Of a DNA stretch of 6,037 nucleotides, positions 1 through 5,660 are shown in pieces. The translations under genes were made by a program, and so were the position numbers. The notes below the pieces were generated by a model. That model worked only from the letters and a program-made list of their open reading frames with translations, was not told the DNA's origin and did not search any database. Positions within the stretch are counted from its first letter, which is position 1; every line of letters begins with the position of its first letter. Source of the stretch: Pirellulaceae bacterium (GTDB taxonomy: Bacteria > Planctomycetota > Planctomycetia > Pirellulales > Pirellulaceae); contig JASLRF010000349.1 of the NCBI GenBank assembly GCA_030744095.1, forward strand, positions 1-6,037. Direction: 5' to 3'.

Positions 1-25
1 TCCCAATTGAACTCCAGCAGACTCC

Positions 26-29
26 AAGG
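26..29 (+). promoter_or_regulatory. Shine-Dalgarno-like AAGG for the response regulator gene
   Basis: AAGG lies 8 bases before the ATG at 38, a normal spacing. It supports that start, which also matches where receiver domains normally begin. The promoter would lie upstream of the window or in the few remaining bases, and none is recognisable. Confidence 0.5.
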
Positions 30-37
30 CATCCGAC

Positions 38-925
38 ATGGCTAGCGTTCTCGTCGTCGACGATTCACCACTTGATCTACGCTTGGCGTCTCGGATCTTG
101 GAAGAGATTGGATTTAAGGTGCGAACGGCTGCGGACGGTGAAGCCGCACTTGAACAACTCGCTGACGCACCGTCAGATGTCGTGTTGACGGACGTTCAAA
201 TGCCGACGATGAATGGCTTGCAGTTGGTAGAAGCCATGGGGCATCGGCATCCGATGATTCCCATTATCATGATGACCGGTTGTGGAAGCGAAGAGACCGC
301 GGTCGAAGCACTTCGAAGCGGTGCTGCCAGCTATGTCCCCAAGTCGAACTTGGCACGCGACTTGGTAGGGACGGTCAAGAGTGTCCTTTCAATTACGCGT
401 GCTAGACGGCAGAACCGCACGATCCTGGATTCCATGACGCAGCTGAAGGCCGAATACGTTTTGAATAACACGGTCGACGGGCTCGATTCCCTGATCGGTC
501 ACTTGAAGGAACAGCTGCGCCAGATGCGATTGTTTGGTGAAGGAGACATCATTCGCGTCGGGACGGCACTTTACGAGTCATTGATCAATTCGATTGAACA
601 TGGGAATCTCGAGATGCCCGTGTCCGAGCGGGAGAAGCAGGATTCCTATTACCGCCGGGTTCTTGAGGAGCGAAACAGATGCGCGCCGTTTCGAAGCCGA
701 CATGTGCGATTGACCACACTTTTGACGCGCAGCTTTGTGAAATTCGTTGTTCAGGACGAGGGACCTGGGTTTGATCCGTCCACCTTGCCAGATCCTACTT
801 TACCGAGCAACGTCGGACAGACAAATGGTCGTGGCCTGTTCCTGATCCGGACCTTCATGGACGAAGTCACCTTCAATGAAACCGGCAATGTCGTCACGAT
901 GATCAAACATCGAGTCAGCCGGTGA
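38..925 (+). CDS. Response regulator receiver domain fused to RsbW-like ATPase (HATPase_c_2)
   Basis: A 295-residue soluble signalling protein. Residues 3-120 form a CheY-like receiver: acidic pair D8/D9, phospho-acceptor D52 in the TDVQMP motif, T80 and K102 (PKSNL, where most receivers have PKP). Residues about 120-165 are a charged, probably helical linker. Residues about 170-292 are a GHKL/HATPase_c_2 domain: N-box with E180, N184, H188, G189 and N190, then DEGPGFD at 240-246 (G1 box) and GRGLFLIRTF at 264-273 (G2 box). No DNA-binding domain, histidine phosphotransfer motif or PP2C phosphatase is present. By family knowledge the C-terminal part resembles RsbW/SpoIIAB anti-sigma serine kinases, so phosphorylation of D52 probably controls binding or phosphorylation of an anti-anti-sigma partner; this is inference. 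No sigma factor or STAS protein is encoded nearby. The roughly 40-residue charged stretch between N-box and G1 box appears normal for this subfamily. The domain calls are firm; the target is unknown. Confidence 0.9.
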   Translation: MASVLVVDDSPLDLRLASRILEEIGFKVRTAADGEAALEQLADAPSDVVLTDVQMPTMNGLQLVEAMGHRHPMIPIIMMTGCGSEETAVEALRSGAASYVPKSNLARDLVGTVKSVLSITRARRQNRTILDSMTQLKAEYVLNNTVDGLDSLIGHLKEQLRQMRLFGEGDIIRVGTALYESLINSIEHGNLEMPVSEREKQDSYYRRVLEERNRCAPFRSRHVRLTTLLTRSFVKFVVQDEGPGFDPSTLPDPTLPSNVGQTNGRGLFLIRTFMDEVTFNETGNVVTMIKHRVSR

Positions 926-1073
926 TGGTTCGTTCCGGAAACCTGGCATGAACTCGTCGTGTTTGCTCGCGTAGTTTGTCTCTGACGGCACCATGGCCTG
1001 ACATCGACGTGGCAGGCGAATGTTCGCGCGTCGGGCGGGCGAAAGTGACGTTTCGAATCTACGAGTGCCATTC

Positions 1074-2186
1074 ATGAGAATTGACTGTATCGAACTGTAT
1101 CATGTCGCGATGCCTTTGATCTATCCGTGGCGCACCGCCTACGGCGAAGATGTCGCAGTGCATTCCGTACTCTGCCGTTTATCCAGCGGCTCAGCGTCCG
1201 GCTGGGGGGAAAGTTCACCTTTGGCGGCTCCATGCTACAGCCCGGAATGGGCAGGTGGCGTATTTGCTACCGTGCGTGATTGGCTAGGTCCCGCCATCGT
1301 CGCCCGTAATGTGAACTCGGGCGACGAACTCCAACAACTGCTTGGCGTCTATAAGGGCAATCCATTTGCGAAAGCGGTTTTGGATACGGCCTGGTGGGGG
1401 CTGTCACAACAAATCACGGGACAACCACTACACGAGGCTTGGGGTGCAAGGCGCGACCAAGTTCCTGTCGGTGCCGACTTCGGGATCATGGATACGATCG
1501 ACGAGTTGCTGACCAGTATCGGCGAGGCAGTGGATGCAGGTTTTGCCCGTGTCAAGCTCAAGTTCCGACCCGGCTGGGATGTCGAAATGGTTCGCGCGGT
1601 GCGCCGCCAACATCCCACATTCCCACTTCATGTCGATTGCAACAGCGGCTACACCTTGGACGACTTGCCAATGTTCCAAGCTCTCGACGAATTCGAGCTG
1701 GCCATGATTGAACAGCCGTTGGCCCATGACGATCTGGTGGATCACGCCACGTTGCAGCGTCAGATCAAGACACCCGTGTGCCTGGATGAGAGCATCACCA
1801 GTCCTCGACGTGCGGCCCAGGCGATCGCCCTGGCGAGTGGTCAGTTCCTTAACGTCAAACCCGGGCGAGTTGGCGGGCTGACCAATGCTGTAAAGATTCA
1901 CGATCTGGCGCGCGGTGCGGGCGTTCCATGCTGGGTCGGTGGGATGCTTGAAAGCAGTACGGGCGCATCGCATTGCGCCGCCCTGGCCATGTTGAATAAT
2001 TTCACCTATCCAGCCGACATCTTCCCCAGCAGCCGCTTTTATCATGAAGACCTATCCGACCCGCCGTTGGAGTTGCTGTTCACTGCGGGAAAGCCACCGA
2101 GCATCCTGGCCCCGCACGACATCCCAGCGCCCGTACCAAAACGACTTAAGAAACTGACCGTGCAACAAGCGACCATACGAAGCTAA
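1074..2186 (+). CDS. menC: o-Succinylbenzoate synthase / N-succinylamino acid racemase family enzyme (enolase superfamily)
   Basis: A 370-residue cytoplasmic enzyme with the two-domain enolase-superfamily layout: an N-terminal capping domain (about 1-125) and a C-terminal barrel. The catalytic set is complete: K161-L-K163, metal ligands D188 (VDCNSGY), E213 (IEQPLAHDDLVDH) and D238 (CLDES), and K262 in NVKPGRVGG. The GGMLESSTG stretch at 289-297 and the ending NNFTYPADIFPSSRF are typical of the NSAR/OSBS subfamily. The family either dehydrates SHCHC to o-succinylbenzoate in menaquinone synthesis or racemises N-succinylamino acids; many members do both. K262 is followed by P-G-R265, equivalent to the second-shell arginine linked to racemase activity in the Amycolatopsis enzyme. 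I chose the ATG at 1074 because MRIDCIELYHVAMPL matches the usual family N-terminus; an in-frame ATG at 1020 would add 18 unrelated residues. The ribosome site is weak (ACGAG at 1061-1065). A 148-base gap separates it from the preceding gene, with no convincing promoter seen. No menD, menE or menB is nearby. The family call is firm; the in vivo reaction is open. Confidence 0.9.
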   Translation: MRIDCIELYHVAMPLIYPWRTAYGEDVAVHSVLCRLSSGSASGWGESSPLAAPCYSPEWAGGVFATVRDWLGPAIVARNVNSGDELQQLLGVYKGNPFAKAVLDTAWWGLSQQITGQPLHEAWGARRDQVPVGADFGIMDTIDELLTSIGEAVDAGFARVKLKFRPGWDVEMVRAVRRQHPTFPLHVDCNSGYTLDDLPMFQALDEFELAMIEQPLAHDDLVDHATLQRQIKTPVCLDESITSPRRAAQAIALASGQFLNVKPGRVGGLTNAVKIHDLARGAGVPCWVGGMLESSTGASHCAALAMLNNFTYPADIFPSSRFYHEDLSDPPLELLFTAGKPPSILAPHDIPAPVPKRLKKLTVQQATIRS

Positions 2187-2227
2187 ATAAGTTTGTTGGA
2201 CGAGCGGAAGAACCTGGCTTACTAGTC

Positions 2228-2293
2228 GAAGGATGGGCACTCTTGGTCGTCAATCCTTCTGCGACGGACAAGAGTGCCTGTCCTACAGGTAGG
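2228..2293. repeat. Cluster of overlapping inverted repeats between convergent genes
   Basis: Five dyads overlap in 66 bases. GGCACTCTTG (2236-2245) pairs perfectly with CAAGAGTGCC (2269-2278), and CGTC (2248-2251) with GACG (2263-2266) extends the stem. GAAGGAT (2228-2234) pairs with ATCCTTC (2253-2259) in a competing fold. GGACA (2266-2270) pairs with TGTCC (2279-2283), CCTGT (2277-2281) with ACAGG (2285-2289), and CCTAC (2282-2286) with GTAGG (2289-2293). The block sits between the 3' ends of the menC-like gene and the aminotransferase-like gene. It could act as a bidirectional terminator, but neither strand has a T-run after the main hairpin. A dispersed REP-like or MITE-like repeat is at least as likely. 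Confidence 0.6.
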
Positions 2294-2355
2294 TTTCCAT
2301 CTGCCCGTCGCCTTGGAAGCGAACTGGTCTCCGCCATCGATCTCTGCGTTGCAGC

Positions 2356-3549
2356 CTAGTTCGGCAATTGTAGAATCGTCTCACCCAGTCGCCGCACTTC
2401 GGCTTCCGGCATCTCAGGATAGACAGGGATGAACATGGTCGAACTGACCATCTCGCGCGCTGTGGTCGGTGTCAAGTCCAAGCGGTTGTCGGGGGGATCG
2501 ACCGCTTGAAGCGCGCTGCCCGTCGTTGCATCAAAGCCGGCGTCTCGCAGATGCGCGATGCCATGGGTACCGTGGGGAATGCAAATTGGGAAGACCCAGA
2601 ACGAATGGTGTGGCGCATCGGCACCTGGGCAGGTAAAGCGATCTCGCACCAGGTTCGCCAGCAGACGGCCTTTCTGAGCACGCCGTGCGAGCAACGTTGG
2701 CGAGCACGACCGCAGTCGCCTCGCCATTAACCGCAGCAACGGAACGGACGGTTGTTGGCGGAGACCGGCAAAGAGGTCGTCGCCTGGAATGTTCCGCACT
2801 GCACCGTTGATCACGCGATCATAATCTTGACCCAACAGCCGGCAGACTCTGACGAGAATGCCAAAAACCAACCACTTTGAGATCACCTTGATGGTCGCAT
2901 ACTTGGCCACGCGAAGAAGGAATGCGACGCGCGATTGCTGCGGATATTCGGCCTGTCGCTGCCGCATCCGGCCCAATACTGCCCGGTCGCGCACAACCAG
3001 GATTCTACCCCCTAGCGAGGTTGCCGTCTTGATCGGCCCCATACTGAACAGCACGACATTCGTAGCGGAATGTCCCAAATATCGATCGCCTTCAAACGTC
3101 TGCGCGCAGTCCTCCCAGATTTGCACGTCGTGCTGTCGTGCCCAATCGACAACGGGCTGAAGATCAAGACGGCCACCATACAGGTGAGCGATGAGGACGG
3201 CGCGAGTCTGTGGTGTTCGGGCGGCTTCGAGCAGATCGAGGCGCGGGGACATATCCGCAGGGTTGACGTCAACGGGCACGGGAACGAGACCATGCTTACG
3301 TATGACACGAACCATATCGTCGATGGTCACGGCACTGATCAAGAGTTCACTTCCGTGTGGGAACGCCTGGGCACCAAGCAACAAGTCGAAACCGCTCCTT
3401 TCAGTCAGGCAGGCGATCGCGTCGCCGTCCATCGAAAAAGCAAGTTCAGTGGCGGTTTGTACGGCGTCGCGCGAACGCCAAGAGAAAACGTAGACGGCCC
3501 CGCGAAACAGGTCGCCCCAGGAGATGTCAATTCGCTTTCGCGCCCACAT
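2356..3549 (-). CDS. DegT/DnrJ/EryC1/StrS-type PLP-dependent aminotransferase-like protein, divergent clade
   Basis: A 397-residue fold-type I PLP enzyme. The cofactor site is recognisable: W145-E-D147-C-A-Q150 corresponds to the family's E-D-A-A-Q motif, with D147 facing the pyridine nitrogen. FSMGPIK at 168-174 supplies the Schiff-base lysine K174. The usual S-F-H-x-x-K and G-E-G-G signatures are altered to S-M-G-P-I-K and S-L-G-G. Residues about 54-160 form the large domain (VPVDVNP, VLIAHLYGG) and the C-terminal half the small domain (HSFWVFPI, MFIPVYPEMP). Residues 208-240 are an unusual hydrophobic and basic stretch that could be a membrane-associating helix; there is no signal peptide. 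Most DegT enzymes transaminate nucleotide-linked keto-sugars, but no sugar or polysaccharide gene is adjacent, so the substrate is unknown. The start is the first in-frame ATG after an in-frame TGA; no strong ribosome site is seen. It is convergent with the menC-like gene and 176 bases downstream of the HD gene. Aminotransferase-fold is firm; activity is inferred from K174. Confidence 0.85.
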   Translation of the reverse strand: MWARKRIDISWGDLFRGAVYVFSWRSRDAVQTATELAFSMDGDAIACLTERSGFDLLLGAQAFPHGSELLISAVTIDDMVRVIRKHGLVPVPVDVNPADMSPRLDLLEAARTPQTRAVLIAHLYGGRLDLQPVVDWARQHDVQIWEDCAQTFEGDRYLGHSATNVVLFSMGPIKTATSLGGRILVVRDRAVLGRMRQRQAEYPQQSRVAFLLRVAKYATIKVISKWLVFGILVRVCRLLGQDYDRVINGAVRNIPGDDLFAGLRQQPSVPLLRLMARRLRSCSPTLLARRAQKGRLLANLVRDRFTCPGADAPHHSFWVFPICIPHGTHGIAHLRDAGFDATTGSALQAVDPPDNRLDLTPTTAREMVSSTMFIPVYPEMPEAEVRRLGETILQLPN

Positions 3550-3664
3550 GCTGGCTCATTCCATCGCGGAGGGAAATTGGTGGTAACGAATCAGAATCGT
3601 TGGGGGCCGTTTGAGCGAGGTACAAAGCGGTAAACAACGTGAATAACGAATTCCTTCCGTGAGA

Positions 3665-3688
3665 TTGACGCCCGTTGCGAAACGTCAA
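3665..3688. promoter_or_regulatory. Short perfect dyad TTGACG-N12-CGTCAA
   Basis: TTGACG (3665-3670) and CGTCAA (3683-3688) are a perfect 6-base inverted repeat with a 12-base spacer. It lies 38 bases beyond the HD gene stop and about 115 bases before the aminotransferase-like start, both read on the minus strand. It could be an operator for the downstream gene. On the minus strand TTGACG also resembles a -35 hexamer, but I see no good -10 at 16-18 bases. Chance occurrence cannot be excluded. The rest of the 3550-3725 spacer shows nothing else I can support. Confidence 0.2.
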
Positions 3689-3725
3689 GAGTGGCTCCAT
3701 GCTGCGGCTGGGCCTTGTTGGGTGA

Positions 3726-4271
3726 CTACGCGGTCAAGCGGTCGCGTGCTTCAGTAATTGTCTGGTCAAACAGCTCGTCCAGCGTTTGGTTCACACCGCG
3801 ACAACCGTCAATCACACTGACAGCCCAGTCTAGATATTGGACTTTGCGATCTGCATCCCAGTTGGCCGGGGAAGCTACATCGATGTCGCGGACGTTGCAT
3901 ATTTTGTCGGCGATCTTGAGCTGTTTTGCACGATCGGACTTATGAGGCGCGTTTTCAATCTGAAGTTGCTTGCGACGTTGTTTTGGTAGCGTCTTATCGT
4001 CAGTAACCTCGTTAACCAGATCGCTCACCTCGCTATCGAATAGTTCTACAATCTCATCATTTGATGTCGCCGTATCCTCGACTGTGTCATGCAACAACGC
4101 AGCGGTTAACAGGTCAACATCGGTTACACCACCATCGATTGCCAGAACTGTCGCAACCGCGAGTGGATGATTAACGTACGGAGAGGCATCGGCGTTCTTG
4201 CGCCGCTGATCTCGGTGCTTGTCGGCGGCAAACGTTGCTGCAAGCAACAGATGCGATAGTTCATTTGACAC
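3726..4271 (-). CDS. MESH1-like HD-domain (p)ppGpp hydrolase, stand-alone small alarmone hydrolase
   Basis: A 181-residue cytoplasmic all-helical HD hydrolase consisting only of the hydrolase domain, with no synthetase, TGS or ACT region. Motifs in order are HRDQRRK at 19-25 (substrate loop), PYVNHP at 31-36 with metal ligand H35, LLHDTVEDT at 59-67 with H61, D62 and the catalytic E65/D66 pair, and KIADKICNV at 119-127 with metal ligand D122. These match the positions of the metal and catalytic residues of animal MESH1 (HDDC3, about 179 residues), so the start appears correct. By family knowledge it removes the 3'-pyrophosphate from ppGpp with Mn2+; animal MESH1 also acts on NADPH. The start codon is GTG, preceded by AAGAGG 12 bases upstream, a somewhat long spacing. 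It lies 258 bases downstream of mqnC across a repeat-rich spacer, so cotranscription is doubtful. My hand count over 3841-4200 gives about 50 percent GC, modestly below much of mqnC. A different nucleotide substrate remains possible. Confidence 0.88.
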   Translation of the reverse strand: MSNELSHLLLAATFAADKHRDQRRKNADASPYVNHPLAVATVLAIDGGVTDVDLLTAALLHDTVEDTATSNDEIVELFDSEVSDLVNEVTDDKTLPKQRRKQLQIENAPHKSDRAKQLKIADKICNVRDIDVASPANWDADRKVQYLDWAVSVIDGCRGVNQTLDELFDQTITEARDRLTA

Positions 4272-4394
4272 TGGGTTACCGATCCTCTTGCTCGTCCAAC
4301 GGGAAGTTTAGCCAATGCCGCCCCTCAACGAAGTGAAACACGTTGCACAACATGAGATTGAATTGGTAGGGCCCGCGTGAATGAAGATGGCAGG

Positions 4395-4409
4395 CGTGCC
4401 GAAGGCACG
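4395..4409. repeat. Small hairpin CGTGCC-GAA-GGCACG
   Basis: A perfect 6-base inverted repeat with a three-base GAA loop, inside the spacer between mqnC and the HD gene and 21 bases from the larger palindrome. Too short to classify alone; it probably belongs to the same repeat-rich block. No T-run follows on either strand, so it is not a standard intrinsic terminator. Confidence 0.35.
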
Positions 4410-4430
4410 ATCGGCCACAGATGTGACGAG

Positions 4431-4482
4431 CGGAAAGGGGATAAGTCCAATTATCGTGTTATTGGACTCATCCCCTTTTCCG
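4431..4482. repeat. Long imperfect palindrome, REP-like element
   Basis: The left arm (4431-4451) and right arm (4461-4482) are reverse complements except for one A/C mismatch and one extra base in the A/T run. AGTCCAAT pairs with ATTGGACT, GGGGAT with ATCCCC, and CGGAAA with TTTTCCG, around a 9-base loop (4452-4460). The outer G-G-A-A-A-G-G-G-G / C-C-C-C-T-T-T-T-C-C ends resemble REP-type palindromes mobilised by RAYT (Y1) transposases in other bacteria; that link is from memory and not shown here. It lies 48 bases past the mqnC stop and could weaken read-through into the HD gene, but no T-run follows on the minus strand. Confidence 0.65.
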
Positions 4483-4496
4483 TGTCCCCTTTTCCG
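4471..4496. repeat. Tandem repeat of 12-mer TCCCCTTTTCCG
   Basis: Two exact copies, 4471-4482 and 4485-4496, are separated by TG. The first copy is the end of the right arm of the palindrome. The duplication therefore extends only one side of the element and leaves the second copy without a close partner on the left. Confidence 0.75.
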
Positions 4497-4529
4497 AGTA
4501 CGGGCACGCACAGCCTGCCACGGACTCCT

Positions 4530-5660
4530 TTAAGCCAACAGAGGAATCGGATTCTGGTCGCGACGGTGATTCGCGTCGATCGCAAACTGTTCCCGTTGCG
4601 GATCGACAAGCTGATAGAAGACGTCACGTTGGCGCGGCACAAATCCCAATTCGGAAATCGCCGCGCGAATCTGAGCGAGCGTCAGGGCATGTACCGTACC
4701 CGCTTCGGCCACGACGTTCTCTTCGATCATCAAGCTACCCATGTCATTTGCCCCAAACAATAACGCCAACTGACCGATCCGTAGCCCTTGGGTGACCCAG
4801 CTTGATTGGATACTTGGCACGTTGTCCAAGTACAATCGTGACACAGCTTGGTTTTTGAGGTAGTCGAAAGATCCCGCCGGTGCGATATCAGGCATGTTCG
4901 TGTGATCGGGCTGAAAGGTCCAGCAGATGAACGATGTGAAACCGCCCGTTTCGTCTTGCAGTTGACGGACTCGTTCCAGATGCTCAATCCGTTCGGCCAA
5001 CGTCTCGACATGTCCAAACATCATAGTCGCCGTGCTGCGACCGCCCAGATCATGCCAGGCACGCATGACATCGAGCCAATCGTCGGTCATCACCTTACCG
5101 CGAGTAATCTCGGCGCGGACACGGTCAACCAGAATCTCCGCGCCGCCGCCAGGAATGCTACCCAGTCCCGCGGCTTTCAGACGCTCGAGCACCGTGCGGA
5201 TCGGCAAATTGTTGACCTTAGTGAAATGATGCAATTCCGGAGGACTGAAGCCATGCACATTGACTTGTGGAAAGTCTCGCCTAATGTCGCCGAGTAGCTC
5301 CTCGTACCAGCTCAAACCGAACTTCGGATGCAAGCCTCCCTGCAGGAGGATCTGATCGCCGCCAAGATCGACGGTTTCGGCGATCTTCTTGAGCAGTTCG
5401 GCGCGCGGCAAGACGTAGGCTTCTTCATGACCTGGCCGCCGGTAGAACGCGCAGAAGTTGCAGACTGCGGTACAAACATTCGTGTAATTGATATTTCGAT
5501 CGATGTTGTATGTGCGATACGGCTCGGGATGCAGCCGACGGGCAACGGCGTCGGCCGCTCGCCCCAAAGCTGCTAGATCATGGGATTCCAGCAGCGCGAG
5601 CCCTTCACTGGGAGTCAATCGTTCACCCGCGACAGCTTTATCAAGGAGTCTTGCAACCAT
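4530..5660 (-). CDS. mqnC: Cyclic dehypoxanthinyl futalosine synthase (radical SAM)
   Basis: A 376-residue cytoplasmic radical SAM enzyme that cyclises dehypoxanthine futalosine to cyclic dehypoxanthine futalosine in the futalosine menaquinone pathway. C63-x3-C67-x2-C70 (NVCTAVCNFCAFYR) binds the 4Fe-4S cluster; the following F-Y-R matches the family. Other family stretches are the QGG at 107-109 followed by HP at 111-112, SIPGGGAEIL at 168-177, CWTFQP at 246-251, GANDMGS at 303-309 and EEN at 313-315. The length is normal. I chose the ATG at 5660. A TTG at 5711 would add 17 basic residues not expected in the family and overlap mqnA by 71 bases. The chosen start overlaps the mqnA stop by 20 bases, and only purine-rich GAAGAAG precedes it, so translational coupling to mqnA is likely. 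MqnB, MqnD and MqnE are not in the window. Confidence 0.96.
   Translation of the reverse strand: MVARLLDKAVAGERLTPSEGLALLESHDLAALGRAADAVARRLHPEPYRTYNIDRNINYTNVCTAVCNFCAFYRRPGHEEAYVLPRAELLKKIAETVDLGGDQILLQGGLHPKFGLSWYEELLGDIRRDFPQVNVHGFSPPELHHFTKVNNLPIRTVLERLKAAGLGSIPGGGAEILVDRVRAEITRGKVMTDDWLDVMRAWHDLGGRSTATMMFGHVETLAERIEHLERVRQLQDETGGFTSFICWTFQPDHTNMPDIAPAGSFDYLKNQAVSRLYLDNVPSIQSSWVTQGLRIGQLALLFGANDMGSLMIEENVVAEAGTVHALTLAQIRAAISELGFVPRQRDVFYQLVDPQREQFAIDANHRRDQNPIPLLA

Noticed and set aside
927..943. Small dyad around TTCCGGAA just after the response regulator stop
   Set aside because: The stem is short and interrupted, with no T-run after it; it does not support a terminator or operator call.
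1020..1073. Upstream ATG extension of the menC-like gene
   Set aside because: The 18 added residues do not resemble the family N-terminus; the only purine run is too close to that ATG.
1428..2045. Long minus-strand open frame (205 codons) opposite the menC-like gene
   Set aside because: It is antisense to a gene with a complete catalytic motif set and shows no recognisable domain; it is a coding-bias shadow.
2194..2207. 11-base matches of the GTTGGACGAGC / GACGAGCGGAA stretch with the spacer near 4290-4435
   Set aside because: About this many 11-base matches are expected by chance when both strands of a 6 kb window are compared.
3070..3633. Plus-strand open frame (187 codons) opposite the aminotransferase-like gene
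   Set aside because: It overlaps the PLP-enzyme reading frame with its K174 motif, and its own translation shows no family features.
4308..4511. Minus-strand 67-codon frame in the mqnC/HD spacer
   Set aside because: It is read through the palindrome and tandem repeat, is low in complexity and lacks a ribosome site; its openness is probably due to the repeat composition.
4377..4763. Plus-strand open frame spanning the palindrome and the end of mqnC
   Set aside because: It runs through repeat DNA and antisense to the conserved mqnC C-terminus; no ribosome site or domain is seen.
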